Below are positions 42,916-52,148 of a stretch of 64,000 bases of DNA, in pieces. Numbering within the stretch: the first letter of the stretch is position 1; every line of letters starts with the position of its first letter. The stretch is from Lachnospiraceae bacterium (GTDB lineage Bacteria > Bacillota > Clostridia > Lachnospirales > Lachnospiraceae), in assembly GCA_004558185.1 (NCBI GenBank), contig SFDP01000021.1:1-64000 (forward strand). Reading direction: 5' to 3'. Position numbers and translations under genes: made by a program. A model generated the notes under the pieces. That model did no database searches. It was not told where the DNA came from and was given only the letters and a program-made list of their open reading frames with translations.

Positions 42916-43764
42916 ATGTATCAGGCAGGCCTGGTTTTAGAAGGTGGAGGCATGAAGGGGGTTTATACCTCCGGCGTACTGGATTTTTTTCTGGAAAAAA
43001 ATCTTGAGTTTTCTCATTGCTATGGAGTATCGGCTGGAGCCTGTAATCTATGCTCTTTTCTATCAAAGCAAAAAAGGAGAGGTTACAGAAGTCTGACCGA
43101 ATATATGGACAACAGGCGATATTGCGGCGCCTATAGTCTGCTTACAGACGGAAATATCTTTAACAGTAAATTTGCTTATGATTTAGTCCCTAATTTTCTT
43201 TTGCCCTTTGATTATGATACCTATGGTAAGTATCAGGGTAAAGCATATGCAGTGGCTACCAATATTGAAAGCGGACAGGCCGAGTATCTTCCCATGGGAG
43301 AGCTTGAGTATGCCATGAAAGCCGTGCAGGCATCGGCATCATTGCCCCTGGTATCCCGTAATATCGAGTATAAGGGCAGGCTCTACCTTGACGGAGGAAT
43401 TGCGGACTCTATCCCAATCGGCCGCTCCATTTTAGATGGGAACCGAAAAAATGTGGTGGTATTGACTAAGGAGAAGGGGTATCGAAGAAAGCCTACTAAG
43501 CATTTAACCATGATAAAGATCATGTATCATAAATACCCCAAAGTTTATGAACTCATGAAGGAACGCCATCTTGCATATAATGAGACCATGGACTATCTTA
43601 TGCGTCAGGTAGAGAACGGGCAGGCCTTTGTGATCCAGCCGCAGACAAAAAACACAATTAATCGGATTGAAAAGGATTCACAGAAAATGCAGGCTCTTTA
43701 TGACAGCGGCTATGAGGATGCAAAAAATTGCTATGACCGTTTGCTTGCTTATCTGGAGAAATAA
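42916..43764 (+). CDS. Patatin-like phospholipase family protein
   Basis: Cytoplasmic Ser-Asp dyad hydrolase of 282 residues, close to the YjjU/RssA type. The oxyanion loop GGGMKG, nucleophile motif GVSAGA and Asp motif YLDGGIADS are all present. The expected activity is acyl-ester hydrolysis of a lipid; the true substrate is unknown. AGGAGGGA lies eight bases before the ATG at 42916. Confidence 0.92.
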   Translation: MYQAGLVLEGGGMKGVYTSGVLDFFLEKNLEFSHCYGVSAGACNLCSFLSKQKRRGYRSLTEYMDNRRYCGAYSLLTDGNIFNSKFAYDLVPNFLLPFDYDTYGKYQGKAYAVATNIESGQAEYLPMGELEYAMKAVQASASLPLVSRNIEYKGRLYLDGGIADSIPIGRSILDGNRKNVVVLTKEKGYRRKPTKHLTMIKIMYHKYPKVYELMKERHLAYNETMDYLMRQVENGQAFVIQPQTKNTINRIEKDSQKMQALYDSGYEDAKNCYDRLLAYLEK

Positions 43765-43787
43765 TTTATTGGAGGAAGAGATTCTTT

Positions 43788-44609
43788 ATGATGGAGATAA
43801 TCAAAGCAATTTTATTTGGGATTGTAGAAGGGATCACAGAGTGGCTCCCCATCAGCAGTACGGGACATATGATTCTTTTGAATGAATTTGTGCGCCTGGA
43901 TGTATCTGAGGAATTTTGGCAGATGTTTCTGGTTGTCATTCAGTTGGGGGCGATCCTGGCTGTGGTGCTGTTGTTTTGGGAAAAAATATTCCCCTTTAAT
44001 TTCAAGGGGGGAAGCATAATTAAAGCGGACACCTTTCTGCTTTGGGGGAAGATCATTGCTGCCTGTATTCCGGCAGCGATTGTAGGAATCCTTCTGGACG
44101 ATTTTCTGGATAAGTATTTGTATAATTATACGGTGGTTTCCATAGCTCTCATCGTTTTCGGTATTGCCTTTCTGATTATTGAGGAAAAAAATAAGGGTAA
44201 AGCTCCACGGATTAACAGCCTGTCGGAAATCACCTGGAATACTGCGTTAATTATCGGTATTTTTCAGTTGATTGCAGCCGTTTTTCCCGGCACCAGCCGT
44301 TCCGGCGCAACGATTGTCGGGGCATTATTATTAGGGGTATCCCGAACCGTGGCAGCAGAGTTTACCTTTTTTCTGGCCATTCCGGTAATGCTGGGGGCCA
44401 GCTTGTTAAAGCTATTAAAATTTGGCTTCAGCTTTACCTCCATGGAGGCAATTATTCTGCTGACAGGCATGGCAGTGGCTTTTCTGGTTTCTATTATCGT
44501 AATCAGATTCCTGATGGGTTATATCAAAAAGCATGATTTTAAGGTGTTTGGCTGGTACAGAATCGCTTTAGGAGCATTGGTTTTAACGTATTTTGGTCTA
44601 TTTGCATAA
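43788..44609 (+). CDS. uppP: Undecaprenyl-diphosphatase UppP/BacA
   Basis: Membrane enzyme of 273 residues that removes phosphate from undecaprenyl pyrophosphate, recycling the lipid carrier for peptidoglycan and giving bacitracin resistance when abundant. Both catalytic motifs are visible: EGITEWLPISSTGH and PGTSRSGATI. It begins with two ATG codons after GGAGGAAG. It follows the patatin-like gene by 23 bases and is probably co-transcribed. Confidence 0.96.
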   Translation: MMEIIKAILFGIVEGITEWLPISSTGHMILLNEFVRLDVSEEFWQMFLVVIQLGAILAVVLLFWEKIFPFNFKGGSIIKADTFLLWGKIIAACIPAAIVGILLDDFLDKYLYNYTVVSIALIVFGIAFLIIEEKNKGKAPRINSLSEITWNTALIIGIFQLIAAVFPGTSRSGATIVGALLLGVSRTVAAEFTFFLAIPVMLGASLLKLLKFGFSFTSMEAIILLTGMAVAFLVSIIVIRFLMGYIKKHDFKVFGWYRIALGALVLTYFGLFA

Positions 44610-44705
44610 AAATGAACAAATCTTTGAAAATCCTTTGGTGAGATAATTCATTGACGCTGTAAAAAATAGATAGTAAACTTAAAAATATCAAACAAAATTT
44701 GTGAT

Positions 44706-44735
44706 TTATTGTTACAAATTAATTTACGCTATAAT
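44706..44735 (+). promoter_or_regulatory. Candidate promoter of the DUF6465 gene
   Basis: TTATTG, 18 bases, TATAAT (44730-44735). The surrounding gap (44610-44792) is AT-rich with no other feature that I can see. Confidence 0.5.
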
Positions 44736-44804
44736 ATGTTGCAGAAATAATGCTGCTTTGCGCTGCATAGTTTCTCAACGACAGGTTTCAGGATGGGAGA
44801 ACAA

Positions 44805-45227
44805 ATGAAAGAAAAAGTAATGAAGAAGACAGCCGAGGCTGTAACTAAGACATCGCAGGTTGAGACCGTACCAGTAGCTGAGAAGACAGCAGGCGTTAAG
44901 ACAGTAGAGGAAAAGACAGAAGTGAAGACAGCAGAAAAAACGGCGAAAGCAGTAAAGAAGACCCCCGGAAGGAGGTCAGCTGCAGCGAAAGAAAGCTCTG
45001 CTAAAGGAAGAACTAAAAAGGCAGAAGTAAAGACCAGTATCACCCTACAGTTTTATGGGAAATCCTATACGGAGGAAGATTTGCTGAAGATTGCCAAAGA
45101 TGTTTGGAAATTTGATCTTAAGAAGAAGGCCGGGGAATTGGAATCCGTAGAGCTTTATGTCAAGCCGGAAGAAAATACCTGTTACTATGTCATGAATAAG
45201 GATATTGGTGGCAGCTTTTCTCTGTAA
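44805..45227 (+). CDS. DUF6465 family protein with Lys/Ala/Thr-rich tail
   Basis: Protein of 140 residues in two parts. The first 80 residues are a low-complexity basic tail built from KTAE, KTVEEKTEVKTA and KAVKKTPG units, resembling histone-H1-like or nucleoid-associated tails. The C-terminal 65 residues (ITLQFYGKSYTEEDLLKIA to DIGGSFSL) are the DUF6465 domain. Function unknown; nucleic acid binding through the tail is an inference. The start could be the ATG at 44793; 44805 has GGGA six bases upstream. Confidence 0.8.
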   Translation: MKEKVMKKTAEAVTKTSQVETVPVAEKTAGVKTVEEKTEVKTAEKTAKAVKKTPGRRSAAAKESSAKGRTKKAEVKTSITLQFYGKSYTEEDLLKIAKDVWKFDLKKKAGELESVELYVKPEENTCYYVMNKDIGGSFSL

Positions 45228-45272
45228 GCAAAGAATGTTGACTAAGAGGCTAATAGCAAATGGAGCGTACTT

Positions 45273-45307
45273 AAAAAGGCGGTCGTACATAGTACGGCGG
45301 CCTTTTT
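45273..45307 (+). terminator. Terminator of the DUF6465 gene
   Basis: AAAAAGGC pairs with GCCTTTTT around an inner CGTAC/GTACG stem, ending in T5. Confidence 0.85.
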
Positions 45308-45384
45308 GCATAAAGAAGAAACGTATAGGATAAAAGGGACTGGATTTTTCACCTATTTATTTAAGCAATAGAACAAAGGGGATT

Positions 45385-46176
45385 ATGATGATAGAAGTAA
45401 TCGATATTTGTAAGCAGTTTGAACGCACCGTAAAGCGAGGAAGAAAATCTGAAAAGGAAGAATTTTTAGCGGTGGATCATGTATCGCTGAAAGCGGAGGC
45501 AGGAGAAATTGTGGGTATTCTTGGCCCTAACGGCGCAGGAAAAACCACTCTTCTTCGTATGCTGGGAATGCTGATGACGCCTACCTCAGGAGAAATACGT
45601 TTTTGGGACACAGCCGGGAACCTGATTTCGGATACCTCCAAACGAAAAGAGGCTATTGGTTATCTGTCGGGAAATACCAGACTGTATCCGCGTTTTACGA
45701 TCAGAGAATATCTTACCTTCCTGGGAAGGCTATACGGATTTACCGATAAAGAAACCGAAAAAAGAATCACCCGGTTGGTAGAAATGTTTTCCATGGAGAA
45801 CTTTGTGGATAATCGTATAGAAAAGCTGTCCACCGGACAAACACAAAGAGCCTCTATCTGCCGTTGCCTGATGGCAGATCCACAGCTTTATATTCTGGAT
45901 GAACCTACGCTGGGGCTGGATATTTTAAGTGCGGATACCATTATTCGCTTTATGGAGGGGCAGAAGAAAAGAGGAAAGACGGTTCTCTATTCTACCCACT
46001 ATCTGGAGGAGGCTGAGGTACTTTGTGACAGGATTTATATGATCAATGACGGGAAAATTGCAGCACATGGAACTCCGGCAGGGCTGATGGAGGATACTAA
46101 GACCGCCAGCCTAAGGGAAACCTTTCACTGCATATTTGGTCAGACCCTGGAAGGAGGAAATAAACATTATGCGTAA
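45385..46176 (+). CDS. natA: ABC transporter ATPase, NatA type
   Basis: ATPase of 263 residues of the sodium-exporter NatA/CcmA group. Walker A is GPNGAGKTT (about 50), the signature LSTGQTQRASICRCL and Walker B LYILDEPTLGLD follow, and the switch His is in YSTHYLEEAE. It energises the permease fusion encoded next; the two frames overlap by eight bases (ATGCGTAA). By analogy with Bacillus NatAB the pair may expel sodium ions or a toxic compound, but the substrate is unproven. Confidence 0.88.
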   Translation: MMIEVIDICKQFERTVKRGRKSEKEEFLAVDHVSLKAEAGEIVGILGPNGAGKTTLLRMLGMLMTPTSGEIRFWDTAGNLISDTSKRKEAIGYLSGNTRLYPRFTIREYLTFLGRLYGFTDKETEKRITRLVEMFSMENFVDNRIEKLSTGQTQRASICRCLMADPQLYILDEPTLGLDILSADTIIRFMEGQKKRGKTVLYSTHYLEEAEVLCDRIYMINDGKIAAHGTPAGLMEDTKTASLRETFHCIFGQTLEGGNKHYA

Positions 46177-48190
46177 AATGAAAATCCTGCTTGGCAAAGA
46201 GCTGCTGGACATTTTAAGGGATAAAAAAACATTGATCATCATGGTCCTTGTTCCCATCCTTCTGTACCCCGCCATGCTGATGGGAATCGTTTTGGTCAGC
46301 AGCGGGCTGCTGGCATCGCAAAAGGAAAAGACCTATCAGGTGGCCTATTCGGCAGAGGATGTACCGGTTCAAGAGCTTAAGGAATTTTATGAAGAAAACA
46401 AAGAAGAGGGAGATACCCTTCTGGAATTTCTGCCGATAGAAGAAGGAAAAGAAAAAAACAGGGAAAGCTATGATGTGTGGCTGACGATGGAGGAACAGGA
46501 ATTGGGGGCAAAAATCACGGTGGAATACACCTCAACCAATCAGGATTCCGATTATGCCATGGCTGCCCTTAAGAAGCTGGCAGAGGACTACGGTGATAAA
46601 CTGATGGCCCAAAACCTGGCTGAGGAGGGATTGCCGGAGGCTTTTCTTACTCCCGTAATCCTGGAGACAAAGGACAGTGTGACTGCTTCTGAAAGTATGG
46701 GAATGAATCTGGGCGGCATTTTGGGAATGCTGTTAATGACCAATATACTTTTAGGAGCCTTTTATCCGGTAATCGATTCGGTTACGGGAGAAAAGGAGAG
46801 GGGAACCCTGGAAACGCTGCTGACCCTTCCGGTGAACAGCTTTCAGATGATTATGAGCAAATTTATTGCAGTGTCCATTTTTGCCTGTGGCACTGCCATA
46901 TTGTCTCTGGTCTCCATGACCGGCTCTGTTCTCTTTATGTTCGGCAATATGGGAGCGGATATGGGAAAGCTGGGAATAAAGGGAGAAATGATTCTTGGCT
47001 GGATACCTGTTTTATTGGCAGCAGTATTGGTGGCAGCAGTGCTGGTGACGGCTCTGTGTATGTCTGTCTGTGTGTTTGCCAAAAGCTTTAAGGAGGCCAA
47101 CAACTATATTACGCCCATTATGCTGGTAATTATGCTTGCTTCCATGGCAGCCATGATTCCTTCCTTTCAGTTGGATTATAAAACGGTGCTGATTCCTATT
47201 GTGAATGTGACCCTTTTAGTTAAGCAGGTGCTGGGACAGCAACTGGATCCGGCTCTGGCAGGAATTACGATAGGGATCAATCTGGGAGTAAGTATTTTGG
47301 TGGTCTGGATTCTGTCCAAAATGTATAACAGCGAAAATATCCTGTTCAAAGATGGTTTCCAGAGCTTTCGTCTGTTCGAAAGGCGTTCTGAAATTAAGAA
47401 GGGAACGGTACCCAGAACAGGGGATTTGATTCTGTGTCTGGCGGTCACATTGCTGTTGAGCTTTTATCTGGGGGCAGCAGCAAGCATGAAGCACCCGCTG
47501 GGATCAACGGTGGTGATGCAGCTTTTGATCCTGTCAATACCCTTTATTCTGGTGTGGTATATTAAATCGGATACTAAAGCCTTATTTTCATTCTATCCTC
47601 CAGGAGCCAAGCAGGTGGTCGGAGGGCTGCTGCTTTATCTTGGTACCTATGCGGCCATCATGTTAGCTGGTGGACTTTTGGCAGAGCTTCTTCCCGACAG
47701 TACCCAAAATGTGGAGACGGCTTTTGCGCTGCTGATGGAGTATCCTGTTTGGCTGTTGGTCATTTTAATTACGATAATGCCGGCTATTGGGGAGGAGATT
47801 TTTTTCCGGGGACTTTTATTTGGAAGCTGGGAACGGCAATTTGGAGGTGCATGGGCAGTGTTTCTTTCCTCTCTGATTTTTGGCGCCTTCCATTTAAGTC
47901 TGGTAAAATTGCTTCCCACAGCAATGCTGGGAGCCTGCTTTGCCTATATTACCTGGCGTTCAGGCAGTATTTATATAGGCATGGGGCTGCATCTTGTCAA
48001 TAATCTGTTTTCCCTGATGGCGATGAAATATCCGCACCGGATGGGGGAGCTTCTGCCCATACTGATGAAAACCGAAGTAACCGGCATGGATGTACTGATA
48101 CTGATAATTGCAGCAATTGCAGGGGTGACAGCAGGAGTAACACTGTTGAACCGGGGAAAGGAAAAAGCTGGCGGGAAAAAGGTTTTATAA
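46169..48190 (+). CDS. ABC-2 permease (NatB type) fused to a CPBP intramembrane protease
   Basis: Membrane protein of 673 residues. The first 400 residues are a NatB-like ABC-2 permease (GKELLDILRDKKTLI at the N-terminus, SVTGEKERGTLETLLTLPV after the outer domain). The rest is a CPBP/Abi domain with EEIFFRG (about 545), FGAFH and a late H-L-V-N-N, the diacidic/His metal-protease motifs. CPBP proteins process prenylated or other membrane peptides, so the fusion could couple peptide or signal cleavage with export. The start at 46169 follows AAGGAGG; a frame extension back to 46136 is rejected. Confidence 0.85.
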   Translation: MRKMKILLGKELLDILRDKKTLIIMVLVPILLYPAMLMGIVLVSSGLLASQKEKTYQVAYSAEDVPVQELKEFYEENKEEGDTLLEFLPIEEGKEKNRESYDVWLTMEEQELGAKITVEYTSTNQDSDYAMAALKKLAEDYGDKLMAQNLAEEGLPEAFLTPVILETKDSVTASESMGMNLGGILGMLLMTNILLGAFYPVIDSVTGEKERGTLETLLTLPVNSFQMIMSKFIAVSIFACGTAILSLVSMTGSVLFMFGNMGADMGKLGIKGEMILGWIPVLLAAVLVAAVLVTALCMSVCVFAKSFKEANNYITPIMLVIMLASMAAMIPSFQLDYKTVLIPIVNVTLLVKQVLGQQLDPALAGITIGINLGVSILVVWILSKMYNSENILFKDGFQSFRLFERRSEIKKGTVPRTGDLILCLAVTLLLSFYLGAAASMKHPLGSTVVMQLLILSIPFILVWYIKSDTKALFSFYPPGAKQVVGGLLLYLGTYAAIMLAGGLLAELLPDSTQNVETAFALLMEYPVWLLVILITIMPAIGEEIFFRGLLFGSWERQFGGAWAVFLSSLIFGAFHLSLVKLLPTAMLGACFAYITWRSGSIYIGMGLHLVNNLFSLMAMKYPHRMGELLPILMKTEVTGMDVLILIIAAIAGVTAGVTLLNRGKEKAGGKKVL

Positions 48191-48220
48191 TTATTTTAGA
48201 AATATTTTACTCATAACTTG

Positions 48221-48249
48221 TTGACAATAAGAAAAGTAAATGATATTTT
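48221..48249 (+). promoter_or_regulatory. Heat-shock operon promoter
   Basis: TTGACA (48221-48226), 17 bases, TATTTT (48244-48249). The CIRCE operator begins 15 bases downstream, over the transcription start. Confidence 0.8.
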
Positions 48250-48263
48250 ATGGTAAGAAGATG

Positions 48264-48290
48264 TTAGCACTCGAAAGAAGAGAGTGCTAA
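48264..48290 (+). promoter_or_regulatory. CIRCE operator (HrcA binding site)
   Basis: TTAGCACTC, nine bases, GAGTGCTAA: an exact match to the CIRCE consensus. HrcA binding here would repress the hrcA-grpE-dnaK-dnaJ operon until heat stress titrates the GroE chaperonin. Confidence 0.97.
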
Positions 48291-48308
48291 TAACCAAAGA
48301 AAGGGGTG

Positions 48309-49343
48309 ATGGCGTTGCAATTGGATGAGAGAAAAATGAAGATACTGCAGGCCGTCATCCGCAATTATCTGGAAACCGGAGAACCGGTAGGCAGCAGAAC
48401 CATTTCCAAGTATACGGATTTGAACCTCAGCAGTGCCACCATTCGTAATGAGATGGCGGACCTGGAGGAGATGGGCTACATTCTGCAGCCCCACACCTCT
48501 GCAGGAAGAATTCCTTCCGATGCAGGCTATCGCCTGTATGTGGATTTGATGATGGCAGAGAAGGAAAGAGAAGTGGATGAACTGAAGGAGGTTCTTCTGG
48601 AGAAGGAGGATCGTCTGGATAATCTGTTGAAGCAGACAGCTAAGCTGTTGGCAGTAAACACGAATTATGCCACCATGATTTCGACACCCAGTATCTACCA
48701 CAACAAACTGAAGTTTCTGCAGCTTTCCCGAGTAGAAAAGAATCAGCTTCTGGCCGTCATTGTGATTGAAGGAAATGTGATTAAGAATACGATCCTGGAT
48801 GTGGATGAGGTGCTTACGGATGAAACTCTCCTGAAGCTGAACATTTTGCTGAATTCCCACCTTAACGGCATGGCAGTAGAGGAGATCAATCTTCCATTGA
48901 TCACTGCACTCAAGCGTCAGGCAGGAATACACAGTGAGATTATCAGTGAGGTAATTGATGCAGTAGCCGAAGCCATCAAGGCTGATGAAAATTTGGAGAT
49001 TTATACCAGTGGAGCCAATAACATTTTCAAGTATCCGGAATTGGCAGATAATCAGAGAGCCAGCGAATTGATCAATGCCTTTGAGGAAAAGAAGGAGCTT
49101 ACGGAGCTGGTCAGGGAAACCCTGTCAGAGGATAGGGAAACAGGGATTCAGGTATATATCGGTAAAGAATCTCCACTGGAAAATATGGAAGACTGCAGCA
49201 TCGTAACTGCCACCTATGAATTAGGTGAAGGGATGAAGGGCACCATTGGAATTATAGGCCCCAAACGGATGGACTATGACAAGGTGGTGGATAATCTCAG
49301 GAATGTTATGCAGCAGTTGGATGCGGTATACAGAAAGGAATAG
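48309..49343 (+). CDS. hrcA: Heat-inducible transcription repressor HrcA
   Basis: Repressor of 344 residues with an N-terminal winged helix (DERKMKILQAVIRNYLETGEPVGS in parts, then SSATIRNEMADLEEMGY) and a C-terminal GAF-like dimer domain. It binds the CIRCE site just upstream, so it regulates itself and the chaperones downstream. A GTG directly before the ATG and a TTG six bases after it are alternative starts; AAAGG lies upstream. Confidence 0.96.
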   Translation: MALQLDERKMKILQAVIRNYLETGEPVGSRTISKYTDLNLSSATIRNEMADLEEMGYILQPHTSAGRIPSDAGYRLYVDLMMAEKEREVDELKEVLLEKEDRLDNLLKQTAKLLAVNTNYATMISTPSIYHNKLKFLQLSRVEKNQLLAVIVIEGNVIKNTILDVDEVLTDETLLKLNILLNSHLNGMAVEEINLPLITALKRQAGIHSEIISEVIDAVAEAIKADENLEIYTSGANNIFKYPELADNQRASELINAFEEKKELTELVRETLSEDRETGIQVYIGKESPLENMEDCSIVTATYELGEGMKGTIGIIGPKRMDYDKVVDNLRNVMQQLDAVYRKE

Positions 49344-49358
49344 AAAGGAAAGATAATC

Positions 49359-50054
49359 GTGCAGGATATATTTGATGAAGAATTAGCGGATATGGTGGCA
49401 GAAGAAATTGTTGAGGAAAGGGCAAAGGCCTTTGAGAACCTGGGTGATGCCGTTGACGAAATGCTGGGTGAGGATAAGGCGGCGCAGGAGGCTGATGAAG
49501 AAGGCGATGAGTCTTCAGCCGGAGGAGCAGACGAAAAGCAGGCGGCAGCGGAAGATGAGGCCTCAGACAGCAAAAAAGGGGAAAAGAAGTTTTTCCAGAA
49601 AAAGGGAGACAAGAAAACCGCAGTATTGGAAGAAAAAATTGCCCAGTTGGAAGACCAAACCAAACGCCAGATGGCAGAGTTTGACAATTTCCGCAAACGT
49701 ACCGAGAAAGAAAAAAACCAGATGTTTGAAACCGGTGCCAGAAGCGTAATCGAGAAGATTCTGCCGATAATCGATAACTTTGAACGGGGGCTGATTACGG
49801 TAGAGGAGGACAACAAGGATTCTTTCTATGACGGTATGTGTATGATTCACAAGCAGATGCTGGCAGAATTGGAAAAAATCGGTGTTACTCCCATTGAGGC
49901 ATTAGGACAGGAATTTGATCCCAATCTTCACAATGCAGTTATGCAGGTGGAAAGTGAAGAGTTTGAATCGGGTATTGTAGCTCAGGAATTACTGAAGGGC
50001 TATAAATATAGAGATACTGTAGTAAGACACAGTATGGTAGCCGTTGTACAGTAG
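49359..50054 (+). CDS. grpE: Nucleotide exchange factor GrpE
   Basis: A protein of 231 residues with a long acidic, partly disordered N-terminus (EEGDESSAGGADEKQAAAEDE), a coiled coil (about 85-135) and a C-terminal beta domain (GQEFDPNLHNAVMQVE, VVRHSMVAVV). It releases ADP from DnaK. The start is a GTG with GAAAGGAAAG upstream. It follows hrcA by 15 bases. Confidence 0.95.
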   Translation: MQDIFDEELADMVAEEIVEERAKAFENLGDAVDEMLGEDKAAQEADEEGDESSAGGADEKQAAAEDEASDSKKGEKKFFQKKGDKKTAVLEEKIAQLEDQTKRQMAEFDNFRKRTEKEKNQMFETGARSVIEKILPIIDNFERGLITVEEDNKDSFYDGMCMIHKQMLAELEKIGVTPIEALGQEFDPNLHNAVMQVESEEFESGIVAQELLKGYKYRDTVVRHSMVAVVQ

Positions 50055-50172
50055 TACAACAGATATTGATGCTCCCCGGAGCCGGATGTCGGCAGCAACT
50101 GGCCGACACAGATACAAGGTATTGAAGATCCAATAGTTGAGTCACAGACTCGTATAGAAGGAGGAAATAGTT

Positions 50173-52044
50173 ATGAGTAAAATTATCGGTATTGACTTGG
50201 GTACAACCAATAGCTGTGTGGCTGTTATGGAAGGTGGTAAGCCCACCGTAATCGCAAATACAGAAGGAGCAAGGACTACTCCCTCTGTAGTGGCATTCAC
50301 AAAGACAGGAGAAAGACTGGTGGGTGAACCGGCAAAACGTCAGGCAGTCACCAATGCAGAAAAGACCATCTCCTCTATTAAGAGAGACATGGGAACGGAC
50401 CGTGGCAGAACCATTGATGATAAGAAGTATTCTCCTCAGCAGATTTCTGCGATGATTCTGCAGAAATTAAAGGCAGATGCAGAGAGCTATCTGGGAGAAA
50501 AAGTAAGCGAAGCGGTAATCACCGTTCCTGCATATTTTAACGATGCTCAGCGTCAGGCAACTAAGGATGCAGGTAAAATTGCCGGACTGGATGTAAAGCG
50601 TATCATCAATGAGCCTACGGCAGCAGCTCTGGCTTATGGGCTGGACAACGAGCATGAGCAAAAGATCATGGTTTATGACTTGGGCGGCGGTACTTTTGAT
50701 GTATCTATCATTGAGATCGGTGATGGTGTAATCGAGGTATTGGCAACCAGCGGTGACAACAGACTGGGTGGTGATGACTTCGATCAGAAGATTACCGACT
50801 ATATGCTGGCAGAGTTTAAGAGGCTTGAAGGAGTGGATTTGTCCAACGATAAGATGGCTCTGCAGCGTTTGAAAGAGGCAGCAGAGAAAGCAAAGAAGGA
50901 GCTGTCCTCTGCAACGACCACCAATATCAATCTGCCCTTTATTACTGCAACGGCAGAAGGACCCAAGCATTTTGATATGAATCTTACCAGAGCAAAATTT
51001 GATGAGCTGACCCATGATTTGGTAGAAAGAACTGCGGTTCCGGTTCAGAATGCCCTTAAGGATGCAGGTCTGAATGCTTCCGAGTTAAGTAAGGTATTGT
51101 TAGTTGGTGGTTCCACCAGAATTCCTGCAGTGCAGGAGAAGGTAAAGCAGCTTACCGGACATGAACCCAGTAAGACACTGAATCCTGATGAATGTGTTGC
51201 TATCGGTGCTTCCATTCAGGGAGGTAAGCTGGCAGGAGATGCCGGCGCAGGTGAAATACTGCTTTTGGATGTTACTCCTCTTTCTCTGTCCATTGAGACC
51301 ATGGGAGGTGTGGCAACCAGGCTGATTGAGAGAAATACGACTATTCCCACAAAGAAGAGCCAGATTTTCTCTACTGCAGCAGACAATCAGACCGCAGTGG
51401 ACATTAACGTGGTACAGGGTGAAAGACAGTTTGCTAAAGATAACAAATCCCTGGGTCAGTTCCGTCTTGACGGAATCCCTCCGGCAATGCGTGGTGTTCC
51501 TCAGATTGAGGTTACCTTCGATATCGATGCCAACGGTATCGTAAATGTATCTGCCAAGGATCTGGGAACCGGCAAAGAGCAGCATATTACCATTACGGCA
51601 GGCTCTTCCATGTCCGATGATGAAATCGAAAAGGCAGTAAAGGAAGCAGCAGAGTACGAGGCTCAGGATAAAGCAAGAAAAGAAGCCATTGATGCAAGAA
51701 ATGAGGCGGACTCCTTTGTATTCCAGACAGAAAAGGCATTAAATGAAGTAGGTGATAAGATTGATGCTTCGGCAAAGGCTTCCGTAGAAGCGGATCTGAA
51801 TGCGCTGAAGGATATTTTGGAAAAAACCAAGGATCAGGAAATGACCCCCGATCAGGTATCCGAGATGAAAGCAGCCCAGGAGAAGCTGATGAGTGGAGCT
51901 CAGGCATTGTTTGCAAAGATGTATGAGCAGGCTCAGGGAGCAGCAGGCCAGGCGGGTCCTGATATGAGTAATATGGGTGGAGCAGCAGAGACTTCAGGCG
52001 CTCCTGAGGACGATATTATCGATGGTGATTTCAGAGAGGTTTAA
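50173..52044 (+). CDS. dnaK: Molecular chaperone DnaK
   Basis: Hsp70 of 623 residues. ATPase domain motifs: GIDLGTTNSCVAVMEG at the N-terminus, INEPTAAALAYG and YDLGGGTFDVS. The linker DVTPLSLSIET precedes the substrate-binding domain, and the Gly/Ala/Gln-rich tail ends in DDIIDGDFREV. The 118-base gap after grpE holds two small stems (GCTCC/GGAGC and TGTCGGC/GCCGACA) that might affect mRNA processing. AGGAGG precedes the ATG. Confidence 0.98.
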   Translation: MSKIIGIDLGTTNSCVAVMEGGKPTVIANTEGARTTPSVVAFTKTGERLVGEPAKRQAVTNAEKTISSIKRDMGTDRGRTIDDKKYSPQQISAMILQKLKADAESYLGEKVSEAVITVPAYFNDAQRQATKDAGKIAGLDVKRIINEPTAAALAYGLDNEHEQKIMVYDLGGGTFDVSIIEIGDGVIEVLATSGDNRLGGDDFDQKITDYMLAEFKRLEGVDLSNDKMALQRLKEAAEKAKKELSSATTTNINLPFITATAEGPKHFDMNLTRAKFDELTHDLVERTAVPVQNALKDAGLNASELSKVLLVGGSTRIPAVQEKVKQLTGHEPSKTLNPDECVAIGASIQGGKLAGDAGAGEILLLDVTPLSLSIETMGGVATRLIERNTTIPTKKSQIFSTAADNQTAVDINVVQGERQFAKDNKSLGQFRLDGIPPAMRGVPQIEVTFDIDANGIVNVSAKDLGTGKEQHITITAGSSMSDDEIEKAVKEAAEYEAQDKARKEAIDARNEADSFVFQTEKALNEVGDKIDASAKASVEADLNALKDILEKTKDQEMTPDQVSEMKAAQEKLMSGAQALFAKMYEQAQGAAGQAGPDMSNMGGAAETSGAPEDDIIDGDFREV

Positions 52045-52057
52045 TTGACCGTTTAAA

Positions 52058-52098
52058 GGCTGCCCGGCTTTTGCCGGAGCAGCCATTAATGGGTTTTT
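52058..52098 (+). terminator. Hairpin after dnaK
   Basis: GGCTGC pairs with GCAGCC around an inner CCGGC/GCCGG-like stem. The T-run (GGGTTTTT) is offset by about nine bases, so this is probably a weak or partial terminator that lowers dnaJ relative to dnaK. Confidence 0.6.
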
Positions 52099-52106
52099 AA
52101 GGAAGC

Positions 52107-52143
52107 AGAAATTGCGGCCCAAAAGCAATTTCTGGAATGGAGA
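52107..52143 (+). promoter_or_regulatory. Hairpin/RBS leader of dnaJ
   Basis: AGAAATTGC pairs with GCAATTTCT, immediately followed by GGAATGGAGA as Shine-Dalgarno region. The layout (hairpin then GGAATGGAG) matches the type B modules although the stem sequence is unrelated. Confidence 0.5.
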
Positions 52144-52148
52144 TTGAT

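Noticed and set aside
44805..45050. Lys/Thr/Ala-rich tail of the DUF6465 protein as a tandem DNA repeat or frameshifted remnant
   Set aside because: The repeat units vary in sequence and length, the frame is intact into the conserved domain, and such tails are usual in this family.
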